Positions 9,801 through 17,658 of a DNA stretch of 43,735 bases are shown here, piece after piece. The stretch is from an uncultured Aquimarina sp. (GTDB lineage: Bacteria > Bacteroidota > Bacteroidia > Flavobacteriales > Flavobacteriaceae): positions 1-43,735 of the forward strand of contig CANMLL010000026.1 of NCBI GenBank assembly GCA_947498775.1, in the 5' to 3' direction. Within the stretch, counting starts at the first letter, position 1; each line of letters opens with the position of its first letter. The position numbers and the translations under genes are program-made. The notes under the pieces were generated by a model. The model was not told the DNA's origin and did not search any database. It saw only the letters and a list, made by a program, of their open reading frames with translations.

Positions 9801-12800
9801 CCAAGTATAAGAGCGCTGTAACAATGTATCTGTAGTACGGGTATTATTTCCGGTTTGTGAAATGGTCTCAGTAGTTCGCAAAACAACAAGTTGTACATCA
9901 TCTGTGGTTTGGGGTTTTATAAAGTTACCTGTTAAGGCTACGGTGCCATTCAGTGGCGGGGTGATCTGCTGTGGAGAAGTCAGCAAGAAGTCTTCCAGTG
10001 CGGTAAAACGATTGATGGCAAGACCGTTGGCATCAATATCCTTTAGTTGTTCATCGATGTAAGTGATTTCGGGGGACCAGTTAATCTGGTCGTAGGAGCC
10101 GTTATCTACCGATCCGACCCTAAAATACAGGTTATCCCCTTTTTGCACAGAAAGGCTTGTTACCCCTGCCGGTGTATAGGGAGTAGTATCATCTGCATCT
10201 ATAAATCGCGACCAGAGTTCGGTATCCCGAAGCTGAACCGCTACCCGGATACTGTCTACGGGTTCTTCTTGGCGGTCTTCATCACCAAGGTCAACAATGC
10301 GCTGTAGGGCACCACTAATAGAAACTGTACCCGAATATGGTGCACGCCACATCCTTATCACATCGTGCAAGGGGTTTTGATCAATAGCTTCCTGTTGTTC
10401 GGCTTCCTGGGCAGCACGGTCGATTACGTCTTCTGAAACAGCTTCTCCGACAAAAACAGGGCTTACCGTTTGCCCACTGTCCGGGGTAAAAGTGATCACA
10501 CCTGTACCGGGATTGTACGTATTAAAATACACCGTACCATTGCGAACAATGTCGATGAGTTGATCGCCGTTGGCATCAGTAAAATAGGTAGTAGTAGTGC
10601 TCTCGGTATCGGTTTCGCTATAACCTGCAAAAGCCACAAAATTGGCTTCTACACCGTAGGTATTGCTTTTACTTTCACCCATATAAAAATCAGAAAGCCC
10701 TAAAATAGGATAGTCGGCATCTTCAAATTCACCGGCCCCAGTTGTCGAAAGCCCCTGGTTAGGACTGTAAAACAGACCGTTCCCATTACGGAATACCTTG
10801 TCCTGAAGACCATCACCATTGATGTCAATCAAGGAGACATTTCCTTCACTATCACTATCTGAATAGTTATAGGATCCTCCTACAGAATTACTCTTAGAGG
10901 TCACGTTGGGGTCAAACCCTACGGCCACTACTACCCCAATATTAACATCCTCTGCAGCATTACCGCTCAATAAGGTGGGCTCATCAGAGAAACTGTTGTC
11001 CTGTAAGATAAACCCTGTATCCAGTCCACCGTCTGAAGGCACGGTCCAGTCTATATTGCTCTGAAAAGGCATATAATTATTTTCTCCTGTGCGTACATCA
11101 TCATAATACTCCATTTGATGGCGTGTAAACTCTGCTCCAGAGGCATCAAATTCGATGATGGTTTGTAACAAAGTTTTAAAGAAGGCCCCGTTGGCGTATT
11201 GTAATTCATAACTGCGAATATTTTGATTATTGAACTGTACTTCTATTTTCCTAAGTAAATCAGCAGTTACTTTTTTGAATCCGTATCTGGCATCAATACT
11301 TTTGTCCACCCGTAAGGATTCTCCCAGTTCTCTATCCCGGGTAAAGACTATTTTATATTTTCCATCTTGCCCTGAGCTTCCTGTATACAAAATTTCTTCG
11401 CAGTACAACTGTTGCCCCATAACGGTACCTCCCGCTACACCAACATCTTGCTGTATACTATGGTTATAGGTTACAAAATTACCATTCAGGTCCAGGATCT
11501 TAACCAGTGCCCAATAGGCAATATTGCCCTGGGCATCTTTAAGCACTGCATTGTTATCCACAGTACTTTCTCCCCCATAGAAATAACGTGTACCCATCTT
11601 ATCAGTAACTTCCCAATGGTAATTGGCAGGGCTATTTCCGTGACGAATAATCTTATCAAAAGCCCCCTCCACACGCCTGTAAAATCGTTTGTCTGTAGTT
11701 CTGTTTACAAGTTCTCCTTTGTGGGCAACAGGGCTTAGCTGCTCACCATTAATTAGATACGTTTCAGTTTCTTTTTGAAGATCATAACGTGGTACACCCC
11801 AACGGGTATCGATACTGATAGAAGGTACCTGCAGGTTCCAGCCCAATCCCAGCCAACCATTACCGCCACCACTATTATATTGTATAGCAAGCTGCGGTTG
11901 CATCCCCTGTCTACCGGGCGGAATATTAATAGGATACCCCATATTAGCATCACCCATATTACTGGCAGAAGGGGGTTGCATCATGTTGATCGCCGCAGAA
12001 GGATCTGCAGCCTTAATATCCTTAATAGAAGTAGGTGTATAAGCATTTGACTCCGGCGATTCAGGTACTTTTAAAATACCGTTGATCATATCCTGGTTGT
12101 TCATCGTCTTGGAAATGATCCTATGGTTGGTCATATCTATGGAGTCCCTTCTTAAGGCCTTCCATCGATTATGCTGCGTATCAAAATAATAGGTACGTAC
12201 ATCTTCGGGCTTATATCCTTTAGGGATTTTATCAGGGTCATAGGCAATAGACACAATCGCTGCCTTATCATAAGAAGCATGCTGCGGACTTAACCGGTAA
12301 CCACCATGATAGCGACTCACATTTACCATACCGCTATTAAGGGCAGGGATATCAATGGATCGCAGAGGAATTATTTCTGTTGGCGTGTCCACAATATCAC
12401 TGTCTTTCTGATCTATTGTAACCGATGCCCCCTGAATTGCATAGCGAACAAGACCAGTACCCGAGAGCATTTCTTTTTGTGTTGGTGTGATTATAGGTTG
12501 ATCTAGGATATTTACCTGATCTGCTTTTTCATTACAACCAAAATTAACTGTTTTCTCTATGGTTTCTCCATCAGGAAATATGGCTTTAACCGTGGTTGTC
12601 CAGGCATCATCTTTTGTATTTTTAACAACAATGTGTTCAAAAGCAGCATTATAAGAATCTACTTCGGTGTTATCGACATATAAGCACACGTCTTCACTAT
12701 CTTTACCGTAGACAAACCCGTGAAGATAGGCTTTATCCTCGAAGTACTGCCCTTTATTTTGGGCATTGATAACGAGCGACCGCTCATGTTTTTGAGCCGA

Positions 12801-13268
12801 CCTTTGGACCTTGACCCCAAGGTTTCGGATTTTATAGTGGTACTTCACTCCTTCTGGAAGGGTGAAACGGATGATATTTTTTCCGGTAAGTAGCCAATCT
12901 GCTTTGACTTGTTCCTGTTGTGGTGTCCAGCTATCGTTGAACTGGACAAAAGTCCCTCCTACAGAATATTGTTCATTAATACTTTTGGATACCCCTGAAG
13001 TATGGGTAATACCATACAACTCGTAGGTAAGCCAAACGATATCGTTATCTGACAGCGAAGCGTCAATCTCAACCTGAAAAATATTATCTATCGGGCTGTC
13101 CAGTGGGTTACCAAGGCTCTTTCCTATCCAACCTTCTGACCGGGTGGACGGATAATAATGAGTTTCCGGAGTGTTGTTCATATCTGTCTTGACAGGGTCT
13201 GTAGCTCGTAAGGGCGAAAAGGCTGACAAAAGACAGCATAATAATAGAATATGTGGTAAGGTTTTCAT
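3810..13268 (-). CDS. SpvB/TcdB-type Rhs polymorphic toxin with PD-(D/E)XK-like nuclease tip
   Basis: A 3152-residue secreted giant. In order: a signal peptide (about 1-22, ...FSPLRA-TD); a beta-rich N-terminal region; an SpvB-type domain (about 420-600, PINIPPGRQGMQPQLAIQYN); at least six FG-GAP/VCBS calcium loops of DxNGDxxxD type (about 820, 900, 1527, 1624, 1700, 1787); a TcdB-middle-like part (about 1820-1950, DYTPIGN...RNERDFYGFK); YD repeats (about 2090-2690); and an Rhs core with HHQDHLGS, FPFGE, YRYNSKELDQETGLYYYGAR and NPIKYLDPDG (to about 2955). The last about 197 residues form the toxin tip: a hydrophobic pre-toxin segment (VLDFVPFVGSAKDIYKGARD), then GQAAEKKVTNAL, VVFDNVVV and NETKTGAAKLSTAQQRFF (about 3050-3115). 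This arrangement of E, D, ExK and Q is the signature of PD-(D/E)XK nucleases. The Rhs shell is expected to encapsulate the tip. No T9SS sorting domain is present, so the export route across the outer membrane is unclear. Base composition drops in GC at the tip. Confidence 0.9.
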   Translation of the reverse strand: MKTLPHILLLCCLLSAFSPLRATDPVKTDMNNTPETHYYPSTRSEGWIGKSLGNPLDSPIDNIFQVEIDASLSDNDIVWLTYELYGITHTSGVSKSINEQYSVGGTFVQFNDSWTPQQEQVKADWLLTGKNIIRFTLPEGVKYHYKIRNLGVKVQRSAQKHERSLVINAQNKGQYFEDKAYLHGFVYGKDSEDVCLYVDNTEVDSYNAAFEHIVVKNTKDDAWTTTVKAIFPDGETIEKTVNFGCNEKADQVNILDQPIITPTQKEMLSGTGLVRYAIQGASVTIDQKDSDIVDTPTEIIPLRSIDIPALNSGMVNVSRYHGGYRLSPQHASYDKAAIVSIAYDPDKIPKGYKPEDVRTYYFDTQHNRWKALRRDSIDMTNHRIISKTMNNQDMINGILKVPESPESNAYTPTSIKDIKAADPSAAINMMQPPSASNMGDANMGYPINIPPGRQGMQPQLAIQYNSGGGNGWLGLGWNLQVPSISIDTRWGVPRYDLQKETETYLINGEQLSPVAHKGELVNRTTDKRFYRRVEGAFDKIIRHGNSPANYHWEVTDKMGTRYFYGGESTVDNNAVLKDAQGNIAYWALVKILDLNGNFVTYNHSIQQDVGVAGGTVMGQQLYCEEILYTGSSGQDGKYKIVFTRDRELGESLRVDKSIDARYGFKKVTADLLRKIEVQFNNQNIRSYELQYANGAFFKTLLQTIIEFDASGAEFTRHQMEYYDDVRTGENNYMPFQSNIDWTVPSDGGLDTGFILQDNSFSDEPTLLSGNAAEDVNIGVVVAVGFDPNVTSKSNSVGGSYNYSDSDSEGNVSLIDINGDGLQDKVFRNGNGLFYSPNQGLSTTGAGEFEDADYPILGLSDFYMGESKSNTYGVEANFVAFAGYSETDTESTTTTYFTDANGDQLIDIVRNGTVYFNTYNPGTGVITFTPDSGQTVSPVFVGEAVSEDVIDRAAQEAEQQEAIDQNPLHDVIRMWRAPYSGTVSISGALQRIVDLGDEDRQEEPVDSIRVAVQLRDTELWSRFIDADDTTPYTPAGVTSLSVQKGDNLYFRVGSVDNGSYDQINWSPEITYIDEQLKDIDANGLAINRFTALEDFLLTSPQQITPPLNGTVALTGNFIKPQTTDDVQLVVLRTTETISQTGNNTRTTDTLLQRSYTWNEQVNTTIDTTFSVVNTGAVIENYESKVLTSTNIDWAALEWKPRLEYITTDSGINLQQSPIVIDVVPNYSLYAFTEKITEPFALTVADTTFIDTVTVRVAPRLTFTGINPFGSERDTLTLSIKKRDTLLAKKQLIYRQGSLITPDSILSFPAVANRDTLYIEYHTRDRELAGTFGEKNVSFTTDYPLYQGRVVSAGIYTGLPDNGDNEDFIFGHLYRGWGQFAWNGNREKAMLPINENELKLSEAALNQGEINTNGLSGEDLNNQDTYDPTQDQFVLMVANGQDRNWTGYDAFTYLDAQVISSSRYGVDDLDILEINTGDGTGLSAIDRISQVETTSFTLGGGVGGVGGSASVSNSKTIVTTDYMDMNGDRYPDIVTNRAIQYTAARGGLSTQILLDPGNVSESNGTTNSVALSGSVAIPSSKSNSSPKGSQKGSTDAGDARSTNGSINVGITKGDNDTDTSYMDINGDGLPDRVNVANKTVQLNLGYSFADPEPWNFDEINIGNSDTETGGFGFSIFSGSIAGGYSLARSDNEVLQTFQDVNGDGLMDIVIKGNPVQVKINLGNSFAEATNWQGIGNFSENETASESLNAAFTFGFYIPLINIKFVVNPSGATNESMARETAKITDIDGDGFPDYLTSESDGQLSVKRSTIARTNKLKAVQRPLGASFALDYTPIGNTFDQPNTVWVLSSVSMFDGVEEQDGGANTMLSTFEYDGGFYDRNERDFYGFKTVKTRQLDTENGDAVYRTVVQEFINDNFYEKGLLANEILQDANDNRFTESLNVYSLKNVQTGAGLPDSVKEDATAAAFPAMTEMVNNFYEGQAAAGETTRMTYQYNPVGNVTGYTDEGDSGSDDEISSQIQYHPETGGNYLVGIPSKITVTGNGKTLRERESTIDNAGNITQLRKKLADGTTALFDMQYNNVGNITRMTRPANQLGERLFFDYQYDPEVQTYVEKVDDAYGYSSTSQYDYRFGQLLNTTDINGNRMEYTLDDAGRVTKIRGPLEIAAGVDFTLKFSYNPQADIPWALTQHYDPQFPGNELETVTFIDGLARVLQVQKDGAIYQGVNNADQEMRIVSGRLSFDAFGRTITSRYPTTITGAAGTFAANPDTVQPTETEYDVLDRATRVTLPDGAVTQTQYNFGSDRNSNQQFSTLVTDANGIQKESFTNVRGLTTSVREQYSQGGDIWTSYSYNAINELIEVTDDQDNRITSAYDNFGRRTSVDHPDAGLTSFTYDLASNLTSKVTANLKAAGQAIIYTYDRERLTNITYPQNPSNNVKYTYGNTGDPDNRAGRIVTQEDGAGKQEFSYNPLGAMVKNKRDIIVAGENLASFTTRWQYDTWNRVTEITYPDDEKVTYTYNLGGLVQSLSGVSRLGSYEYVKQLGYDKFEQRVYMGYGNGTESFYSYEPERRRLKNLITESATNRRLMDNEYTYDKVNNILRLVNTMEVSTSDELLGGPSDYNYQYDDLYRLTNATGSYTDEEDNHRFTLDMEYNSIHSITKKTQVTESKDQADGDNAWIEEPEVTYDWEYQYEDAQPHAPIQMGKFTYLYDLNGNLVSRPERTFNADVNTERENLIWDEENRLTAVTEAADDGIVLYNIYDAGGERVLKTNNDNNVEITINGTVATPRPVDKLDDYITYVNPYYVLRKDYFTTHFYIEGERVATKLSEEDKDLGLYWHHQDHLGSSAYTTGVSSGETTQHIEYFPFGETFIDEKEDGRDEDAGKDNPYRYNSKELDQETGLYYYGARYYDPRTSVWQSVDPPIIGKFLIGQHNGGVYNSKNLSIYSYTYNNPIKYLDPDGNQVDVVDTVLDFVPFVGSAKDIYKGARDGDWLTLGIGVGGLIVDVATLGAGSIVKGAVKTGVKQGIKQAAKQTVKEAAITRAKKAAILQTNKLVGQAAEKKVTNALIKRFKSSDVGTQITARFKDGKAVVFDNVVVKNGRIQLINETKTGAAKLSTAQQRFFEGGEAVEFVGEKAKQLNILGSKVDKSKIATEVTRIE

Positions 13269-13351
13269 GAGTATTAATTGTTTGGTGTACGACTAGGTAT
13301 TAAATATGTGGTACTGCTTAAAAAGGACGGTACCTAAAGAATAAATCGTTC

Positions 13352-15310
13352 CTATTCTTTTATGAATTTGCCTGTGGCAGTGATTGTGGATGATGAAATG
13401 TGCATGGTATATAAACCCGATGCGCCATCTACCTTTCCACGAAATTCAAAATAGGTATTCTTACGATCTGTTTGTTGAGTATGTTGCAATTGTCCCTGCA
13501 GGTCATAAACATCGAGTTTCAGGCCGGGCGAAGGCTCTTTGAGTGCTACCTGGACAGTATAACTTCCATCCTTTGAAACATTAGGATATATGACAAACTG
13601 TTCGATTATAGAAGGGAATATAGTGATTTCATCGGTTGCGGTGCAGCCATAGCTATCGGTTGCTGTTACGGTATACGTTCCGGCTTCCTTCACTTCGATT
13701 TTGGGGGTATTGTAAGAAAGGCCCTGGTCAGATTGCCATAGGTATGTTACGCTTTTTTCTTTGATCAGGGTTGCAGCATCTAGTGTTATCGATGCATCGG
13801 CTAATGCCCTATCTTCTCCCAAATCAATTTGTAGTGGTACGTATGCTTCGATAGTTAGCGTATCCTTTGTCGTGTGTGCCAGGACATCGGTAACGGCAAA
13901 CCGGTATAGACCGGCTTCAGGAGTATTTGATACTCCTTCCTTCACAGAATTCTCATTCTCTTTATCTTTCCATTGTTTCTGGTGGTTGCCCGTTATATTT
14001 ATCAATTCATAGCTGTAGGGTGGTAATCCGCCGGTTGCATTATAGGTAATCGTTTCTGATTTTGTAGTACTCTCACAATCCGTTTTTACATCCGGTTGCA
14101 GGGTCAATCTTAATTTTGGTAGCGTGGCAAACGTAAAACTATCATTTCCGGATTTGTCAATATCCCATACTATGTTTCGAAAAACCTGCGTGCCTCGTGT
14201 TGTATCCGGTTCGGCATATACGATTTCTGTTTCTGTTTGTTCAAAATTCCCACTTCCTTTACGATCTATAACTAGTATATAATCGTTCTCTTCCTGGACA
14301 GTATTCGGGAAAAAATAGTGAGGGTCTATACACACTTCGGTTTTTATACGGTGACAGGTTTCTCCACTAGCTTGTAGTAGCCATTTTCGATCTAATACCG
14401 GCAAGGAATTGCTTAGGGCTTCTGTCATTTCATTTTTTCCATTATCATCACCCCATATTAAGAAATCTCCATGGTTCATCGAGGAAGTATTGAGTTCGTT
14501 TGATAATTGTAAAGATCCCGCACAAATAACCAAACTCCCCTGGTCATCACTAGACCCTGATTGTTTTTGAAAAATATTGGCTTTATCGTCCCTGCCAATT
14601 CCTGAAATGCGGTGCAGGTAAGGATCGTTATCTTCGACATTCCAAATTTTTTGGTCTCCACTATCTACATAATCCCCATTCATGGTAACACCATACCGCA
14701 AAGCTAAATACGTTTCTAGCACGGCTCTTTCTTCAGGTTTTAATTTGCGGTTGTATAAAATAAACTCTACAATACCCCCTTTGAATTTTTTAGAGAGTGA
14801 ATCTTTTGTTTCTGTAGATCCCAGGTAGAAAAAGCTACTGTCCCGTTGAACAGACATTTCGGGCAATCTTTTCCATTTTTCATAGTAGCGGTTAATCACG
14901 GTCTTATCAGAACGGCCTCCGGTATATGGAATACTTCTCTTGAAGCTGGTGATACTATCAGTGGTTAGCGTAATGTCAAGCGTAGGGGTCTGTAAACTCC
15001 AAAGGGGTTGTTCTTGCGGAGCTCCATAGTTTTTATAAATTAAATAAGCCGTTATTTTTTTTACATTATGTAAGTCTGCAGACAAGGTATCTTTAATACT
15101 GGAATTTCCATCGAAAACTAAGGCTTGATGAAAGTTGAAATTACTAGATTGAGCCTGTAAAGTATCAATAGCAGTACTATCCGCCATTCGTGTAAGTGTC
15201 AAATGTCTTTCTGCGGTGAACCATATATCTTCACCATCAATTCCCCCAGGGGATTGGCCCCGTAAAGAAAAAACCAGAAATAACAATAAAAGAAGAACAT
15301 TAATTTTCAT
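13352..15310 (-). CDS. T9SS-sorted secreted protein upstream of the Rhs toxin
   Basis: A 652-residue protein with an N-terminal signal peptide (MKINVLLLLLFLVFSLRGQ). It has a LamG/concanavalin-like first part (residues about 20-220, ALVFDGNSSIKD... GGIVEFILYNRKLKPEERAVLETYLALRYG) and beta-sandwich modules, including SprB/PKD-like ATGGLPPYSYEL and DSYGCTATDEITI segments. It ends in a typical type A type IX secretion sorting domain (about 570-652, VIYPNVSKDGSYTVQV... LDVYDLQGQL... SGLYTMHISSSTITATGKFIKE). It should be carried through the T9SS and placed on the cell surface or released. Only 83 bases separate its stop from the Rhs start, so the two are probably co-transcribed. It may help surface display of, or target binding by, the Rhs protein, but that role is inference. 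Confidence 0.85.
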   Translation of the reverse strand: MKINVLLLLLFLVFSLRGQSPGGIDGEDIWFTAERHLTLTRMADSTAIDTLQAQSSNFNFHQALVFDGNSSIKDTLSADLHNVKKITAYLIYKNYGAPQEQPLWSLQTPTLDITLTTDSITSFKRSIPYTGGRSDKTVINRYYEKWKRLPEMSVQRDSSFFYLGSTETKDSLSKKFKGGIVEFILYNRKLKPEERAVLETYLALRYGVTMNGDYVDSGDQKIWNVEDNDPYLHRISGIGRDDKANIFQKQSGSSDDQGSLVICAGSLQLSNELNTSSMNHGDFLIWGDDNGKNEMTEALSNSLPVLDRKWLLQASGETCHRIKTEVCIDPHYFFPNTVQEENDYILVIDRKGSGNFEQTETEIVYAEPDTTRGTQVFRNIVWDIDKSGNDSFTFATLPKLRLTLQPDVKTDCESTTKSETITYNATGGLPPYSYELINITGNHQKQWKDKENENSVKEGVSNTPEAGLYRFAVTDVLAHTTKDTLTIEAYVPLQIDLGEDRALADASITLDAATLIKEKSVTYLWQSDQGLSYNTPKIEVKEAGTYTVTATDSYGCTATDEITIFPSIIEQFVIYPNVSKDGSYTVQVALKEPSPGLKLDVYDLQGQLQHTQQTDRKNTYFEFRGKVDGASGLYTMHISSSTITATGKFIKE

Positions 15311-15794
15311 ATGGGCCAGGTTTTATGAGTTTAAAAGTAAGATCCCTATCAGGATCCCGTATTCCAATGTTCAAAATTTTCCTGATCTCATTTTCCCAAA
15401 AATCGATATAGTAAAGCTATGTAAAAATCTAACATGAAATTGTTAAATTAAAAATCGTAACATATTGATTGTTAAATCTCTTTAATTAAATCAGAAGTGC
15501 CAGAAATTGAAAATAACTGTAGTGATCGATAAACTACCTAATTCTTTAACAGATAAATTTTACATAAAAATTAACATTGTCGTATATGAATTTATGTTAA
15601 TTTAACAACGTGTTTTATTACATAATTATTGGTATTTGAAATAGTTTTAATATTATAATCAATACTGTATACAAATTCTCTTCCTAATACCTTTTACTGA
15701 TTTCTTTATTTTCAATTTTTATTCACTATTGTATTACAACCATTTACTCTTTAGTAAAGTAATTATTAAATACTATTAATCAACTATTTTCGTC

Positions 15795-15889
15795 TGGTGC
15801 TTAATTCGGTGCTTTATATTTGAAAAAACAGTTTAATAATTTGATTTTCAGTATATTAAAAGCTATTGGTTAGACCCTCCGACTCCACT
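15795..15889 (+). repeat. Attachment-site-like repeat, copy 1
   Basis: GGTGCTTAATTCGGTGC (15796-15812) is followed, 65 bases from its AATTCGGTGC start, by GGTTAGACCCTCCGACTCCACT (15868-15889 in total). The latter looks like a tRNA or tmRNA 3' end and carries a terminator immediately behind it. The same two blocks with the same 65-base spacing recur at 18591-18686 beyond the hip operon. The paired GGTG motifs may be arm sites of a tyrosine recombinase. Confidence 0.45.
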
Positions 15890-15891
15890 GC

Positions 15892-15916
15892 AACCCTGCC
15901 TAATGGTAGGGTTTTG
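15892..15916 (+). terminator. Intrinsic terminator behind the first att-like core
   Basis: AACCCT (15892-15897) pairs with AGGGTT (15908-15913) and is followed by T-rich sequence. It sits directly behind CTCCGACTCCACT, as a terminator would behind a tRNA-like 3' end. Confidence 0.5.
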
Positions 15917-15997
15917 CGTTTTCGGGGGATTCCCAGCGCGACAAGCCCGCCTCTTCGCTAAAATCATCCACAGGATAATTTTTTAACGCTCGATCGT

Positions 15998-16068
15998 CTC
16001 CGACTCCACTTAAATTTGATGTCAATTGATATCATTTGCCCGTAAATTAAATATTTACGGGTTTTTTT
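15998..16068 (+). terminator. Second att-like core plus strong intrinsic terminator
   Basis: CTCCGACTCCACT recurs at 15998-16010. Downstream, CCCGTAAAT (16039-16047) pairs perfectly with ATTTACGGG (16053-16061), followed by seven T residues (16062-16068). The repeat of the core-plus-terminator layout suggests successive integration events at the same kind of site. Confidence 0.55.
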
Positions 16069-16104
16069 CATTTTATTTGATATCAGATGATATCAAATAA
16101 AATG
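16069..16104. repeat. 16-bp perfect inverted repeat
   Basis: CATTTTATTTGATATC (16069-16084) and GATATCAAATAAAATG (16089-16104) are perfect complements around the loop AGAT. The inner TGATATCA also appears in a neighbouring copy at about 16027-16035. It could be a protein operator or a recombination hairpin. It is followed at 16133-16167 by a second inverted repeat, TCGGTGCGTA/TACGCACCGA. Confidence 0.5.
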
Positions 16105-16120
16105 TCAGAATTTGACTAAA

Positions 16121-16167
16121 ATGGTGAGTGATTCGGTGCGTATTTTAAAAGATAATTTACGCACCGA
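16121..16167 (+). repeat. GGTG/ATTCGGTGC doublet with inverted partner
   Basis: GGTGAGTGATTCGGTGC (16123-16139) repeats the doublet seen at 15796, 18593 and 43582. Here the second half is also the left arm of a perfect 10-bp inverted repeat (16133-16142 with 16158-16167). No core CTCCGACT sequence follows this copy. Confidence 0.4.
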
Positions 16168-16345
16168 TCAAAGCCGTATTTGCTCATCATTAATCATTAA
16201 ACCAAGGTTTTTTAAATTTTTAAATCTTTACAGACCCACTCTTAAATAATAGTCTAGTTTTTTGTTGCAAGTCCAGTAATTCAGAATAGACGATACATTT
16301 ACTGTAACGTTATCTCAATTTTAGTAGCCACATTATTTAGGGGCT

Positions 16346-17332
16346 TTATTTGCTTAATAATTTTTTCAAACGCGTCTGATAAGCTTGTATATAATTTCTT
16401 TTTGATTTTTCATTGAGATAGGAAGCTTTAATTAGTGCTAATACGTCATCTGGATTTGAAGTTAAATCACTGTACACTTTTTCTATTTGTTTTTTGGAAA
16501 TATCTGCCTGTTCACCTAAAATATAAAATTGCTTGCTGATTTTTCCTTGTGCCAATGATCTTGGTAGCAGGCCATCTTCTAGAGCAAAATCATTATCGTC
16601 AATATGTAATCTACTATTTAGAAGATCGTAAGCAGGACTTAATCTATAATCTCCCAAAGGGGTTTCTATTAAAGAAAAGTTTTTGTAGTGGGCATCTCCA
16701 TTAGAAAATAAATAATTAAAAAGTATGAGCTTAAATAACTTAATAGACTCTACCTTATAGGCTGGTGTATAGCGCTCAAGTAATTTAAAAAGCTCTAAAT
16801 AATTACCAATATATTTAAAATCTTCACCATAGGTTTGCGGTGTCCTGCCACCTAAAGAGGCAAAATCCTCTTGAGCCCATTTACTCCCATCCGCTTTAAC
16901 ATCAAAACGTTTGGTAATGTAAGCAGGTGAACCATTTTTAAAAAAAATTAAAGCATTCTCTGCGGTTTCAATAGTATATACCTGACGTGCTATTTGCATA
17001 GTTACATGCTCATTGGCTGGCATTTGATCCGTATTTTTACCTACATTAGGTATTGGTTTTAAAATGTACTGTCCTTGCTCTCCCTCTTGTATTAAGCCTA
17101 ACTTATTATTTTCTAATAAAACCGAAAATTTTTCTTGCACACCAGAAATTGACATGCGTTTTCGGTTTTCCGTAAACAAGGCATCCGTAATCTCATTCGT
17201 TGCAGGTGAATCATAGGGTAAAATTGGACTTACCTTTTTCCCTTTAAAAACACGTCTTAATGCGGTATTGCTATATGTGCTATAACCTGCTGCAAGCGTA
17301 CCTGGGCAATTAATTAGTTTTAGGTTTTCCAT
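16346..17332 (-). CDS. hipT: HipT-like serine/threonine kinase toxin
   Basis: A 328-residue HipA-family kinase lacking the usual N-terminal subdomain, which is encoded by the preceding gene. It has the phosphorylatable Ser-Ile-Ser in the Gly-rich loop (S61-I62-S63, in RMSISGVQEKFS), an ATP-binding lysine in ILKPI (K92), the catalytic-loop set NGDAHYKN (D213, H215, N218) and the metal-binding aspartate in SPAYDLL (D236). Length and SIS motif match HipT of the HipBST systems, whose E. coli member phosphorylates tryptophanyl-tRNA synthetase. The substrate here is not known. The ATG shares one base with the hipS stop (TAATG), so translation is coupled. Autophosphorylation at the SIS serines is known to tune HipT activity. 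Confidence 0.85.
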   Translation of the reverse strand: MENLKLINCPGTLAAGYSTYSNTALRRVFKGKKVSPILPYDSPATNEITDALFTENRKRMSISGVQEKFSVLLENNKLGLIQEGEQGQYILKPIPNVGKNTDQMPANEHVTMQIARQVYTIETAENALIFFKNGSPAYITKRFDVKADGSKWAQEDFASLGGRTPQTYGEDFKYIGNYLELFKLLERYTPAYKVESIKLFKLILFNYLFSNGDAHYKNFSLIETPLGDYRLSPAYDLLNSRLHIDDNDFALEDGLLPRSLAQGKISKQFYILGEQADISKKQIEKVYSDLTSNPDDVLALIKASYLNEKSKRNYIQAYQTRLKKLLSK

Positions 17333-17658
17333 TACACATCCATTTTTATGATTTGAACAGCACCAATAGTATCATATTTTGCAGTAGTCATTAATAATCC
17401 GAAATGATCTTTGGTGTCAATACGATTTTCAAAGCAAACGGTTTGCTTATTGGAACCTTCGGGTAACATATTATAAAAAAAAGGAAATAGGAATTTAGAC
17501 TGATACTCTTGCTGTGCTTTAGGTAAGGTTAAACTAATCGCTGGTTTATCAGTTTCTTTAAACCAATGGTCATGATAACGAAATACAAAACTACCATCGT
17601 CTAATTGCGTTAACAATCCAGCAGTTTCTTTTTTATATAACACTTCTGCTTGTCTCAT
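17332..17658 (-). CDS. hipS: HipS-like antitoxin (HipA N-terminal-subdomain protein)
   Basis: A 108-residue protein equivalent to the N-subdomain-1 of full-length HipA: GLLTQLDDGSFVFRYHDHWF, ISLTLP, FPFFYNMLPEGSNKQ, DHFGLLMTTAKYDTIGAVQI. In hipBST operons this small protein, not the HTH protein, is the main antitoxin that binds HipT. It shares one base with the gene on each side (TAATG junctions), so the three proteins are made in a coupled fashion. The length equals that of known HipS proteins (about 105-110). Confidence 0.8.
   Translation of the reverse strand: MRQAEVLYKKETAGLLTQLDDGSFVFRYHDHWFKETDKPAISLTLPKAQQEYQSKFLFPFFYNMLPEGSNKQTVCFENRIDTKDHFGLLMTTAKYDTIGAVQIIKMDV

Larger units (their letters stand above)
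15311..16345. other. Intergenic region with attachment-site-like repeats and terminators
   Basis: No gene is supported over about 1 kb. The right half (15795-16170) holds two copies of a CTCCGACTCCACT core each followed by an intrinsic terminator, two GGTG/ATTCGGTGC doublets, a 10-bp and a 16-bp perfect inverted repeat, and a GC-richer patch (about 15925-15965). This is the debris expected at an integration hot spot. The 15420-15780 part is very AT-rich with no recognisable signal. The promoter of the T9SS/Rhs operon should lie near 15330-15440, where TAGCTTTA-like elements occur on the minus strand, but none is decisive. Confidence 0.5.

Noticed and set aside
4159..12506. Many plus-strand open frames of 60-170 codons opposite the Rhs gene
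   Set aside because: They are shadows of the repetitive, GC-richer toxin gene on the other strand; none has a plausible start context or protein-like composition.
15868..15889. A possible tRNA or tmRNA gene ending in CTCCGACTCCACT
   Set aside because: Only the 3'-end-like piece is present; no acceptor partner, D-arm or anticodon arm can be folded upstream. Treated as an attachment-site remnant.
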